The translations under genes were made by a program, and so were the position numbers. Of a DNA stretch of 64,000 nt, positions 16,945 to 24,904 are shown in pieces (the first letter of the stretch is position 1; every line of letters starts with the position of its first letter). The notes beneath the pieces are model-generated. The model was not told the origin of the DNA. It made no database searches and saw nothing but the letters and a program-made list of their open reading frames with translations. The stretch is from JAHEAO01 sp942492375 (GTDB lineage Bacteria > Pseudomonadota > Alphaproteobacteria > Rhodobacterales > Rhodobacteraceae): contig CALOEL010000002.1 of assembly GCA_942492375.1 (NCBI GenBank), positions 310,001 to 374,000 of the forward strand, given 5' to 3'.

Positions 16945-18245
16945 GGCTGAGGATCGTCCTGACCTGGAAGCGGCTGGCCGGCCTCGTGGCTCTCGGCATC
17001 GTCGGGGCGCTGTTTGTCGGCTGGTCGGGTCTGGTTCCCATCGCCGCCTCGTCGGGTCATTGGCCTGTAACGCGCTGGTTCCTCGGCTGGACTTTGGAAA
17101 ACGCCGTCGAAACCCAGTCAACGCCGGTGGAAAAGCCCGAGGGGCTGGATCTGTCCGATCCGGCCCTGATCCAGCGGTCGGCCGGTAACTACGCGACAAG
17201 CTGCGCCGCCTGCCACGGCGCCCCCGGCGTTCGCCAATCGCCGGTCGTGGCCAACATGATTCCTTCCCCGCCGCGGCTGGAGGACAGCGTCGGCGACTGG
17301 AGCGACGAGCAACTGTTCTGGATCGTCAAGAACGGGTTCAAATACACCGGAATGCCTGCCTGGCCGGCGCAGGGCCGCGATGACGAGGTCTGGGCGCAGG
17401 TGGCCTTTTTGCGCGCCTTGCCGGACATGACCGCCGCGACCTATGCCGATCTTGCCCTCGGTGGCGGCGTCGCGGAGGACGACCTCGAGGCGGGCGGGCA
17501 GGCGCTGGCGGCGCTGGACGGCATCTTCCAGAACGCATTGGAAAATTGCGCCCGCTGTCATGGCCGCGACGGGCTGGGCCGGGGACAGGGTGCGGCCAGG
17601 GGTGCCTTTCCAATCATCGCGGGCCAGCCCGCGGCCTATCTCTTCGCGACATTGCAGGCTTTTGCGCAAGGCAGGCGCGAAAGCGGCTTCATGCAGCCGC
17701 CCGCAAGCCGGTATGATGCGCGGACCCTCTCCGAACTCGCCGAATACTTTGCCCGGCAGCCCGGCCCGGTTCCGGAACCCGGCCCCGTAGCGGGAGCCGC
17801 CAAGGACGCAGAAACATCGCCGGGGGCGACCGGGCCGCTGGTCCTGCCGCTCCACACACCGCAGGACGCGGCCGGGATCCTTGAGGGCGACACCGGTCTT
17901 GGCTATGCCACGGTACCGATGGCCGCCCCCGGCGGGACGCCCGCCACGCCCGAGGCGCTGCTGGCTCTTGGTCGGCGTATTGCCCTCGACGGCATCGCAG
18001 AGGCCGGGATCCCCTCCTGCCAAAGCTGCCATGGCCAGGGATCACAGCCGCAAAACCCCGACTTTCCGGCGCTTGCCGGGCAGCCGACGTGGTATCTCGC
18101 CGAGAGCCTTATGCTCTGGCGTGAGGGCAAGCGCGGAGGCACCGCCTTTTCGCCTGTAATGCAGGCGATTGCCCGGACCATGACGAATGAACAGATCGAG
18201 GCGGTATCTGCCTGGTATTCGCAACGGTCCCGGATCGCGCGGTGA
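16941..18245 (+). CDS. Membrane-anchored triheme cytochrome c
   Basis: The 434-residue protein has one N-terminal membrane helix (LAGLVALGIVGALFVGWSGLV) and three CxxCH heme sites: CAACH near residue 87, CARCH near 203 and CQSCH near 359. Each is followed by a cytochrome c-like domain (MPAW, QPAAYL and QPTWYL contexts). The arrangement resembles the cytochrome subunits that deliver electrons to terminal oxidases or accept them from quinoprotein dehydrogenases. It is the last gene of the caa3 operon, so it likely feeds the oxidase; the electron donor is not identified. The neighbouring PQQ-dehydrogenase remnant is a possible former partner. Confidence 0.9.
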   Translation: MRLRIVLTWKRLAGLVALGIVGALFVGWSGLVPIAASSGHWPVTRWFLGWTLENAVETQSTPVEKPEGLDLSDPALIQRSAGNYATSCAACHGAPGVRQSPVVANMIPSPPRLEDSVGDWSDEQLFWIVKNGFKYTGMPAWPAQGRDDEVWAQVAFLRALPDMTAATYADLALGGGVAEDDLEAGGQALAALDGIFQNALENCARCHGRDGLGRGQGAARGAFPIIAGQPAAYLFATLQAFAQGRRESGFMQPPASRYDARTLSELAEYFARQPGPVPEPGPVAGAAKDAETSPGATGPLVLPLHTPQDAAGILEGDTGLGYATVPMAAPGGTPATPEALLALGRRIALDGIAEAGIPSCQSCHGQGSQPQNPDFPALAGQPTWYLAESLMLWREGKRGGTAFSPVMQAIARTMTNEQIEAVSAWYSQRSRIAR

Positions 18246-18383
18246 CGCACCTGTCACATTCTGCGCTCACGACGGGTTCTGCCGAGAGGAATGTCCCGCT
18301 GCTGGTCTCTTCGTTTGCTGCCCGGATCCGTAGCGATTTGAGTGGCGGTGAAACCGGGGTCATGTGCGGGAGAGTGTGGAATC

Positions 18384-18790
18384 CTACGCCAAGCGGTGAG
18401 GACGCGCTTTCCAGACTCGCGTAGATTTCGGGTCGACGTACCGGGAGAGCGTCACCGACTTGACTTTCAGGTCCTTGCACAGCTCGGGGACCGAGGTATC
18501 GCGGTTGGCCATCGCGGCCTGCGCCATGCGCAGCGGGGCCTTGGTCAGCGCGAACTTGCGTCCACCTTTCCGGCCCCTGGCGCGCGCGGCGGCGAACCCA
18601 GCCATGATCCGTTCCCGGATGAGCTTGCTCTCGCGCTCGGCGAGAGATGCGAAGATGCCGAAGGACCGCCGATCGTGTGTGGTCATCGTGCCGATCTGAG
18701 CGCCCTGACCCTAGCTTCCAGACGAACAGCACGTTCAGGCACGCCTCAAGGCCTGGGCGCTCGTCCTTCTTGCCGGGTGCCTGCCCGTCA
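18384..18790 (-). pseudogene. Broken serine resolvase/invertase (Tn3-type recombinase remnant)
   Basis: Two pieces of a serine recombinase lie in different frames. The upstream piece (about 18790-18700) encodes GKKDERPGLEACLN followed by VLFVWKLG, which corresponds to the catalytic-domain segment around the VWKLDRLGR motif. The downstream piece (18686-18384) encodes FGIFASLAERESKLIRERI, GRKGGRKFALTKAPLRMAQ and an HTH (ELCKDLKVKSVTLSRYV). The middle of the catalytic domain and the N-terminal Ser region are absent. The product cannot be functional. It marks past insertion of a transposon next to the metal-stress locus. Confidence 0.8.
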
Positions 18791-18849
18791 GCCGCAATCT
18801 ATTATCCGTGCGGTCACATCCGCCTTTGAGAAAAACAATGTGCCGCCCC

Positions 18850-18880
18850 TTGAAGCTATAGTAACTGTAGCTTCTATATC
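18850..18880 (+). promoter_or_regulatory. MerR-type metal-responsive promoter/operator
   Basis: A -35 box TTGAAG (18850-18855) and a -10 box TATATC (18875-18880) are separated by 19 bases, the over-long spacer typical of promoters controlled by MerR-family activators. The spacer holds a perfect dyad, GAAGCTA (18852-18858) and TAGCTTC (18868-18874), around a nine-base centre. The core CTATAGTAACT is close to operators I know for PbrR/CadR regulators of lead and cadmium resistance. It points at the zf-TFIIB gene 45-75 bases downstream. No merR-family gene is present in the window. Confidence 0.7.
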
Positions 18881-18924
18881 TCATGATAAGAACAGGAAAC
18901 CTCTAACAGAAAGGAAAAAAACAC

Positions 18925-19257
18925 ATGGTTGTTACACTGAAGGAGCCAGGAAACGAGATGGAGAAGCCCAGAAGCGCCAAAGCCGGTATGATGTGTCCGG
19001 TCTGCGATGTTCCACTCAGCATGTCGGACCGACAGGGCGTGGAAATCGACTTTTGCCCACAATGCCGGGGCGTCTGGCTGGATCGGGGCGAGCTTGACAA
19101 GATCATCGAACGCAGTGCCGCCGAAATGGCCCCGCCGCCACGGCGCGAGCCCGAACCCCGGGGTTATGACGACCGGGGCGACTACAGCAAACACGGTAGC
19201 CATGGCAAACACGGGTATCGCGGCCGGAAATCGTTCCTGCGCGAATTGTTCGACTAG
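18925..19257 (+). CDS. zf-TFIIB (zinc-ribbon) domain protein
   Basis: The 110-residue protein carries the zinc-ribbon of the zf-TFIIB family: two CxxC knuckles, CPVC near residue 24 and CPQC near residue 45, with the conserved tail GVWLDRGELDKIIE. The rest is a basic, His/Gly/Lys-rich linker (YSKHGSHGKHGYRGRKS). Two starts are possible: ATG 18925 (AAGGA ten bases upstream) and ATG 18958 (AGGA about seven bases upstream). It is the first gene after the MerR-type promoter, so it is likely metal-induced. The family has no firmly assigned biochemical role. Confidence 0.85.
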   Translation: MVVTLKEPGNEMEKPRSAKAGMMCPVCDVPLSMSDRQGVEIDFCPQCRGVWLDRGELDKIIERSAAEMAPPPRREPEPRGYDDRGDYSKHGSHGKHGYRGRKSFLRELFD

Positions 19258-19268
19258 GTGGACAAATC

Positions 19269-19715
19269 ATGGGACATCATCGGTTCAAACCATCCAGACA
19301 CAGGCGGTATCGCGACACGGATGCGCATTATGACGAAGATGACGGTTACGGGTATCGCGAATCCAGAAGCCCGCCTGCGCTGAATATTCCGGGCTCGGTC
19401 ATCGTGGCCGGGCTGGTCTTGTGGTCGGCGCTTGCGCTTGGCGTGTGGTGGCTGGTCGATCCGGTGCTGGCGTGGATTTCCGGCGCTGCCGGTCCGCTGG
19501 CCGATACCGGCACCGGGTTTGCAAACTGGTTTGGTCTGGGCGCCGAGGCCAACGCCTTGCGCAATGCGGCCAATATCGAGGGGCTGGTCGGCTGGGCGAT
19601 GGGGCCGGTTCACTTCCTCGCCAAGGCGGCCCTTCTATTGGTGTGGGTCGTCGGGCTGATCGGGCTGACTGTCCTGCCTGCGGTGCTGCGCCGCCGCCGG
19701 GCGGCATGGGACTGA
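19269..19715 (+). CDS. Hypothetical membrane protein, cotranscribed with zf-TFIIB gene
   Basis: This 148-residue protein starts 11 bases after the zf-TFIIB stop and is probably in the same transcript. The N-terminus is unusual: about 40 residues rich in His, Arg, Asp and Tyr (MGHHRFKPSRHRRYR, then DAHYDEDDGYGY), which could bind metal. Two membrane helices follow (SVIVAGLVLWSALALGVWW and FLAKAALLLVWVVGLIGLT) with a periplasmic loop between them. I recognise no family. Confidence 0.75.
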   Translation: MGHHRFKPSRHRRYRDTDAHYDEDDGYGYRESRSPPALNIPGSVIVAGLVLWSALALGVWWLVDPVLAWISGAAGPLADTGTGFANWFGLGAEANALRNAANIEGLVGWAMGPVHFLAKAALLLVWVVGLIGLTVLPAVLRRRRAAWD

Positions 19716-19773
19716 CGGGCGGCGCGTTTATGGTGACAACAGCGCCTGAACGCCGCCCCGAACCACAGTACAC

Positions 19774-21207
19774 ATGACATCCGAACCGCCGATCGCGACC
19801 GGTCCGATCCTGTTTCTCGATGATATCGGGGCGTCCGGGCTGCAGTTCTCTGCTCTTTTCATCGCGGTCAAGGGCGCGCGCCCGGAGCCGGTCAAAACGG
19901 TCGACGGCGTCCATGCCGCGGAACGCCTTGCCGACTACGATCATGCGACCGTCTGGCGCGCAAGGTTCCACCTGCCTGCCGACAGGCCGTCCAGTTACCA
20001 ATGGAGCGGGGAAAGCTACGACGTGGCAGGCGATTTGCGGGGCGATACGCGGATTGCCTATGTATCCTGCAACGGCGAGGAAATCGGCGATATGGAGCGC
20101 GAAGGGTCAGAGCGCAACGCGATGTGGGCGCGCCTGCGGGAAGATCACCGGAGCGCGCCCTTCTCCCTGCTGCTACATGGCGGCGATCAGGTCTATGCCG
20201 ATCAGGTGACCGAGGGGCATCCGCTGAGCGAGGACTGGCCCGAGCATATCCCGAAGGATCCTTCACGCGCCGACCTTGCCGATCTGCGCCATCACCTGCG
20301 CGAACGCTTTCTGGAACGCTACACTGCGCTTTACCGCGCGCCGGAATTTTCCTGGATCGCGGCGCGCGTGCCTTCACTCATGCAGTGGGACGATCACGAC
20401 ATCTGCGATGGCTGGGGGTCGCTGCCGCGCTCGAAAACCTATTCCCCGGTTGGCCAAACCCTGTTTGAGGTCGCGCGAGAGAGCTTTCTGATGTTTCAGA
20501 ACGCCGCGGCGGACGGCGATCTGCCGGGGCGCTTTCACGACCCGTCCGGTCTGCATCTAGGCTGGAGCGTCCGCACCGCCGGTCTGCGCGTTCTGGCACC
20601 CGACATGCGGTCGGAGCGGACGCGCCGCGCGATCATGGGAGAGGGCGGCTGGGCGATGATGCGCGCCGAAGCCGCGGCTCCGGTTCAGGGCCACACGTTC
20701 CTGATGTCCAGTGTGCCGCTGCTGGGTCCGCGCCTGTCGCTGCTCGAGGCGCTGATGGTTGCCGTCCCGAAGATACAGAAATACGAGGACGATCTGCGCG
20801 ATCAGTGGCAAAGCCGCGCTCATCGCGCGGAATGGTGCGACATGCTGCGGCTGGTCCGGGATATGGCGCTTGCCGATGCCCATGACGTTGCCGTGCTCTC
20901 GGGGGAAATCCATCTGGCGACGCGCGCCACGATGGAGCTCGGTACGGACCACTGGCTGCACCAGTTGGTCGCATCCGGTATCGCGCATCGCGCCCCGCCC
21001 AAGGCCTGGGCGCGATTCCTGGGCACCCTTGCGCAACTGGGTGAATCGCCGCTCAGAGGGAACCCGATCCGAGTCCGGCGCATCCCCGGACAGGCATCGC
21101 GCTATATCGCGGAACGCAACTATCTGGCGCTCGAACGGCATTCGGACAGCTGGCGCGCCCGTTGGATTCTGGAACAGAGCGGGACAACGCCGCCGCTCAC
21201 GCTGTGA
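19774..21207 (+). CDS. PhoD-like metallophosphatase
   Basis: The 477-residue protein belongs to the PhoD/calcineurin-like phosphatase superfamily. Metal-binding motifs are visible: LLHGGDQVYADQV near residue 133 and WDDHDICDGWGS near residue 205, plus a later GEIHLATRA stretch corresponding to the C-terminal His motif. No Tat or Sec signal peptide is seen, so a cytoplasmic location is likely, unlike exported alkaline phosphatase D. It lies about 60 bases after the membrane-protein gene on the same strand and converges on the P-type ATPase. Substrate unknown. Confidence 0.85.
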   Translation: MTSEPPIATGPILFLDDIGASGLQFSALFIAVKGARPEPVKTVDGVHAAERLADYDHATVWRARFHLPADRPSSYQWSGESYDVAGDLRGDTRIAYVSCNGEEIGDMEREGSERNAMWARLREDHRSAPFSLLLHGGDQVYADQVTEGHPLSEDWPEHIPKDPSRADLADLRHHLRERFLERYTALYRAPEFSWIAARVPSLMQWDDHDICDGWGSLPRSKTYSPVGQTLFEVARESFLMFQNAAADGDLPGRFHDPSGLHLGWSVRTAGLRVLAPDMRSERTRRAIMGEGGWAMMRAEAAAPVQGHTFLMSSVPLLGPRLSLLEALMVAVPKIQKYEDDLRDQWQSRAHRAEWCDMLRLVRDMALADAHDVAVLSGEIHLATRATMELGTDHWLHQLVASGIAHRAPPKAWARFLGTLAQLGESPLRGNPIRVRRIPGQASRYIAERNYLALERHSDSWRARWILEQSGTTPPLTL

Positions 21208-21258
21208 TGATGTCGCCGCATGTGGATGTGCAGCCACGCAGGCGGCTGTCAGGCGTTG

Positions 21259-23748
21259 TCAGGCTGCCGCCTTGGTGTCCGTGGCGGATACCCCCTCCAC
21301 AGCCGCGGTCGGCGGCGTAAAGCGGAATGCGAGCAATCGCAGTGCGTTGAAGACAACGACAACCGTCGATCCCTCGTGAACTGCCACCGCGGGACCAATT
21401 CCCAGACCAAGGATCGTGGCCGGGACCAGAAAGGCGACAACCCCCAGACTGAACCACAGGTTTTGCCGGATGATCGAACTCGTCGATCGGCTCAACGCCA
21501 CGGCGAAGGGCAGAAGATTCAGATTGTCCGCCATCAGCGCCACATCGGCGGTTTCCAGCGCCACATCCGAACCCGCCGCGCCCATGGCGATGCCGACCGT
21601 GGCGTTCGCCATCGCAGGCGCGTCATTGACACCGTCGCCGACCATGGCGACCTTGGCCTCGGCGCGCAGGCTCTTGATCGTTTCCACCTTGTCATCCGGC
21701 ATCAGATCGCCGCGCGCCTCGTCAAGGCCGATGGCCCGCGCCACCGCGTCGGCGACTTTCTGATTGTCGCCCGAAATCATGATCATCCGGCGGATGCCGA
21801 TCTCGTGCAGCGCCTTGATGACCGCCGGGGCCGCTTCGCGCGGTGTATCCATCAGGCCGATCACCCCGAGATACCTGTCCCCCTGGCGCACGACCATCGT
21901 GGTGCGCCCGCCTGCTTCCAGCGCCTCGACCTTTGCGCGCAACCTGTCGGGCATGGGCGGGCCGTCGACTTCGCCAAACAGGTCGTCCTTGCCGATATAG
22001 GTCGTCTCGCCATCGACCTGGGCCACGACACCGCGCCCGGTGATGCTGCGCAGATCGGACGCCTCGGCGGCGGGTATGTCGCCAAGCCGTTCGCGCCCGT
22101 CCCTGACGACGGCGGCGGCGAGAGGATGGTCACTCAGCGCCTCGACCCCGATTGCCACCCGCAGAAGGTCTTTTTCCTCGGCACCCTCGGCCGTCACCAC
22201 ATCGACCAGCTTTGGCTTACCTTCGGTCAATGTGCCGGTCTTGTCGAAGGCGATGGCTGTCAGCCGCCCCAGATTTTCAAGCGGCGCACCGCCCTTGACC
22301 AGGACGCCGCCGCGCGCGGCGCGTGCCACCCCGCTGAGAACCGCGCTTGGCGTCGCGATGGCAAGCGCACAGGGGCTTGCCGCCACCAGAACCGCCATGG
22401 CGCGATAAAACGTGTCGCTGAAGGGCTCGTCGATGACGAAGCCCGCGAACAAAAGCGCGATGGCAAGACCCAGGACCGCCGGAACGAAGATGCGCTCGAA
22501 CCGGTCGGTCAGGCGCTGTGTGGGCGATTGGTTGGTTTCGGCCTCGTTCACCATCTTGACGACGCGGGCGAGGGTCGAATCCGCCGATGTGCGCGTGACC
22601 TGGATTTCCAATGCGCCGCCACCGTTGATCGTACCGGCAAAAACACGGTTTCCGGCATCCACCAGGTCGGGCTTTTCGGCGGCAACCATCGCATCCGCGA
22701 CGGGCGATTTGTCCACCGGCACGCTCTCGCCGGTGATCGGTGCCTGATTGACGCTGCTTTCACCCTTGATGACAAAGCCGTCCGCGGCCAGTCGCTCGTT
22801 CGGTTTCACCAGCACAATGTCACCGACCCGCAAGGCATCGACGGCGATCTCCTGGACCTTGCCGTCACGGCGTACGGTGGCGGTTTTGGGTGCCAGGGCA
22901 CCAAGCGCTTCAATGGCCCGCTTGGCGCGACCCATGGCATAGCCTTCCAGCGCATGACCAAGGCTGAAAAGGAACAACAGCAACGCGCCCTCGGCCCATT
23001 CGCCAAGTGCTGCTGCACCCGCCGCCGCCACAAGCATCAGGAAATCGATCTCGAACCGGCCATTGCGGACACTGTCGATGGCCTCGCGCAGGGCGTAGTA
23101 GCCGCCGAAGAAATAGGCGGGGACAAGGACGAACAGGGGTGCCCATGACGGCATCGCCACGAACTTCGGCAAGAGCCAGCCAATGAGCAAAAGCACACCG
23201 CACAGCGCCACAAAGATCAGTTCGGTCTGCGCCCCGAGAATACCGCCATGCGCGTGATCGTGGTCATCCGCCTTGTCGGCCCTTGCGGGACCGGGTTTCT
23301 CCCGCTCCGGCGATACCTTCATCTCCTCAAGGGATTTGCGGATCGTGTCCTCATCTGTTTGCGCCCGGTCGAACTCGATCCGCAGGGGACCGCCCGCGTT
23401 GGCGTGGGCCTCGACAACCCCCGACAGACGACGCACGCGCGCGCTGACGGTCCGCGCCCGGCGCTGATCCGCAATCCCGTCAACCTGCCAAACCACATGC
23501 CCGAACTTTGCGGCAATTTCCGCCCCGAAGGTTCCGGCGAGCTGGCGGATGCGCTCAAGCGGAAGCACGGCGGGGTCATAATGAATACACAACTCCGCAC
23601 CTGCGCCGTCCTCTTCTTCGCGAACGTGCACGCGCTCGACGCCGTCGCGAGACTCAAGGCTCTCGGTCAGCCGTCGAACACAGGCGTCACGCGCGTCCGG
23701 CACATCGGGAAGCAACAGCGGGAGATCGAGACGAAGGGTATCGGCCAT
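21259..23748 (-). CDS. P1B-type heavy-metal transporting ATPase (P1B-4-like)
   Basis: This metal-export ATPase has about 829 residues. Core motifs: TGESVPVDK, ion-channel SPC (AASPCALAIATPSAVLSG, about residue 457), phosphorylation site DKTGTLTEGKPK (Asp about 501), HP locus LSDHPLAAAVV, hinge GDGVNDAPAMANA and the last-helix motif HEGSTVVVV (about residue 793). SPC plus HEG in the final helices is the P1B-4 pattern (CoaT-like Co/Fe/Zn exporters) rather than the CPC copper or CPC zinc type. The N-terminus has about 180 residues of HMA-like folds lacking CxxC, and a short His/Asp stretch (DDHDHAHGG). Start 23748 has AGG nine bases upstream. It converges on the PhoD gene. Confidence 0.92.
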   Translation of the reverse strand: MADTLRLDLPLLLPDVPDARDACVRRLTESLESRDGVERVHVREEEDGAGAELCIHYDPAVLPLERIRQLAGTFGAEIAAKFGHVVWQVDGIADQRRARTVSARVRRLSGVVEAHANAGGPLRIEFDRAQTDEDTIRKSLEEMKVSPEREKPGPARADKADDHDHAHGGILGAQTELIFVALCGVLLLIGWLLPKFVAMPSWAPLFVLVPAYFFGGYYALREAIDSVRNGRFEIDFLMLVAAAGAAALGEWAEGALLLFLFSLGHALEGYAMGRAKRAIEALGALAPKTATVRRDGKVQEIAVDALRVGDIVLVKPNERLAADGFVIKGESSVNQAPITGESVPVDKSPVADAMVAAEKPDLVDAGNRVFAGTINGGGALEIQVTRTSADSTLARVVKMVNEAETNQSPTQRLTDRFERIFVPAVLGLAIALLFAGFVIDEPFSDTFYRAMAVLVAASPCALAIATPSAVLSGVARAARGGVLVKGGAPLENLGRLTAIAFDKTGTLTEGKPKLVDVVTAEGAEEKDLLRVAIGVEALSDHPLAAAVVRDGRERLGDIPAAEASDLRSITGRGVVAQVDGETTYIGKDDLFGEVDGPPMPDRLRAKVEALEAGGRTTMVVRQGDRYLGVIGLMDTPREAAPAVIKALHEIGIRRMIMISGDNQKVADAVARAIGLDEARGDLMPDDKVETIKSLRAEAKVAMVGDGVNDAPAMANATVGIAMGAAGSDVALETADVALMADNLNLLPFAVALSRSTSSIIRQNLWFSLGVVAFLVPATILGLGIGPAVAVHEGSTVVVVFNALRLLAFRFTPPTAAVEGVSATDTKAAA

Positions 23749-23817
23749 GGTGAACATCCTGTCAGTTTGCTGTCGGCTCAAACCTGCTCGCGGTATCACC
23801 ATCAACGTTGGCCGTTT

Positions 23818-23833
23818 CTGGAGCACACTCCGG
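23818..23833 (-). promoter_or_regulatory. ZntR-like dyad upstream of the metal ATPase
   Basis: CTGGAG (23818-23823) and CTCCGG (23828-23833) surround a four-base centre, one base short of a perfect dyad. The E. coli zntA operator, from memory, is CTGGAG-N4-CTCCAG. It lies about 70-85 bases before the ATPase start. A TTACAT sequence sits at -35-like distance on the minus strand, but no good -10 is visible. Confidence 0.3.
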
Positions 23834-24137
23834 CCATGTAAGGGTCGTATGTCGGGTGACCTCTACAGTATTTTTTGTTTTTTTCCAATACCATGGTGTC
23901 CGTCGTCAGATAAATCGGGACATCAGAGCGGCTTAAGCACTGGAGGCTCTGGTTCGGTTTCGTGATTGATTATGCTGCTTGCTTTTTATGTTGCAAGCGG
24001 CGCCGACGGATCGTCATTTTCTTGATTTTCTCTCTTTCTTTGATGATGGCTCGGCCCGCCCGAAGTAGACGTCGGCGGGCGCGGATTTCCGTCCTGAATG
24101 TTGCCTGGCTAATTCTCCGTTGACAGGTCTCATGGGT

Positions 24138-24165
24138 GAACCAATAATCAAATGGTTCGAAACCA
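24138..24165 (+). promoter_or_regulatory. Candidate GntR/FadR-type operator
   Basis: Two interlocked dyads share the half-site TGGTT: GAACCA-N9-TGGTTC (24138-24158) and TGGTT-CGA-AACCA (24153-24165). FCD-type GntR regulators typically bind TGGT/ACCA dyads. The site lies 35-60 bases before the preferred GTG start of the gntR-like gene, as expected for autoregulation, and would sit inside the gene if the upstream ATG at 24152 were used. Confidence 0.4.
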
Positions 24166-24199
24166 ATATTCGATTGATTCGTACAAGTCGGAGCCGACC

Positions 24200-24904
24200 G
24201 TGCCGCTGGAAACCCCAAATACGGACAATACCAATCGGGTTCTCATGCAGATCCGGCGCATGATTGATACCGGCGACTTGCCCGATCACCCTCGACTTCC
24301 GAATGAGCGCGAGCTCTCGGCCACCCTTGGCGCCGGTCGTCGCGCTGTACGCAGCGCGCTTGAGGCGCTCGAAGCCGAGGGATTGATCTGGAGGCGTCAG
24401 GGCAAGGGCACGTTTCTCGGACTGCCACCTGACCCGGCCGGCGCTCTCGTGGCCGAAATCGCGCCGGATGCCGATCCGCTGACGGTGATGGAGGCGCGGC
24501 TCTATCTTGAACCCGGTCTGGCCGAGCTTTGCGCCCGGCGGGCGACAGGCGAGGATGTCGAGCGACTTCGGACATTGGCGGAGCGCGTCGCCGCCAGTAA
24601 TGGCGCCGATTCCCGCGAATTGTGGGACGGCGCGTTGCACTGGCTGATCGCTCGCATCGCCGGCAACCGGCTGCTGCTAACAGCCTTTTCGCTGATGGAC
24701 GAAGTTCGCATGAACGAGAAGTGGCAACGGGATCGGCAACGCGCCCGTTCCGCCGAGAAGCTCAAGCTCTATGAACAGCAGCACGGACGGATCGTCGATG
24801 CGATCGAGGCCCGCGACGGACCGGGCGCGCGGCAGGCGATGATGGACCACCTGTTGGAGCTTTCGGAAAACCTGCGTGCGTCGCTCGAAGAGGAGGCCGG
24901 ATGA
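24200..24904 (+). CDS. GntR-family (FadR/FCD) transcriptional regulator
   Basis: The product has about 234 residues: an N-terminal winged helix-turn-helix (LPNERELSATLGAGRRAVRSALEAL) followed by the linker GKGTFLG, and a C-terminal all-helical FCD ligand domain with the metal/ligand residues in EARLYLEPGLAELCA and HWLIARIAGN. It probably responds to a small organic acid or peptide product and controls the ABC operon that it overlaps (ATGA). GTG at 24200 is preferred because GGAG lies seven bases upstream; an ATG at 24152 lacks a ribosome-binding site. Confidence 0.88.
   Translation: MPLETPNTDNTNRVLMQIRRMIDTGDLPDHPRLPNERELSATLGAGRRAVRSALEALEAEGLIWRRQGKGTFLGLPPDPAGALVAEIAPDADPLTVMEARLYLEPGLAELCARRATGEDVERLRTLAERVAASNGADSRELWDGALHWLIARIAGNRLLLTAFSLMDEVRMNEKWQRDRQRARSAEKLKLYEQQHGRIVDAIEARDGPGARQAMMDHLLELSENLRASLEEEAG

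Larger units (their letters stand above)
23749..24199. other. Intergenic region between metal ATPase and peptide-transport operon
   Basis: This divergent spacer is AT-richer than its surroundings (a long T run at 23871-23883). It holds the ATPase promoter on the left and the GntR promoter/operator on the right. A 17-base motif at 23905-23921 recurs, with two differences, at 33233-33249. A weak hairpin GCTTGC/GCAAGC lies at 23977-23998. No gene is seen. Confidence 0.5.

Noticed and set aside
24153..24165. GGTTCGAAACC as a tRNA T-arm
   Set aside because: The flanking stem does not pair (AATGG against CCAAT) and there is no cloverleaf upstream.
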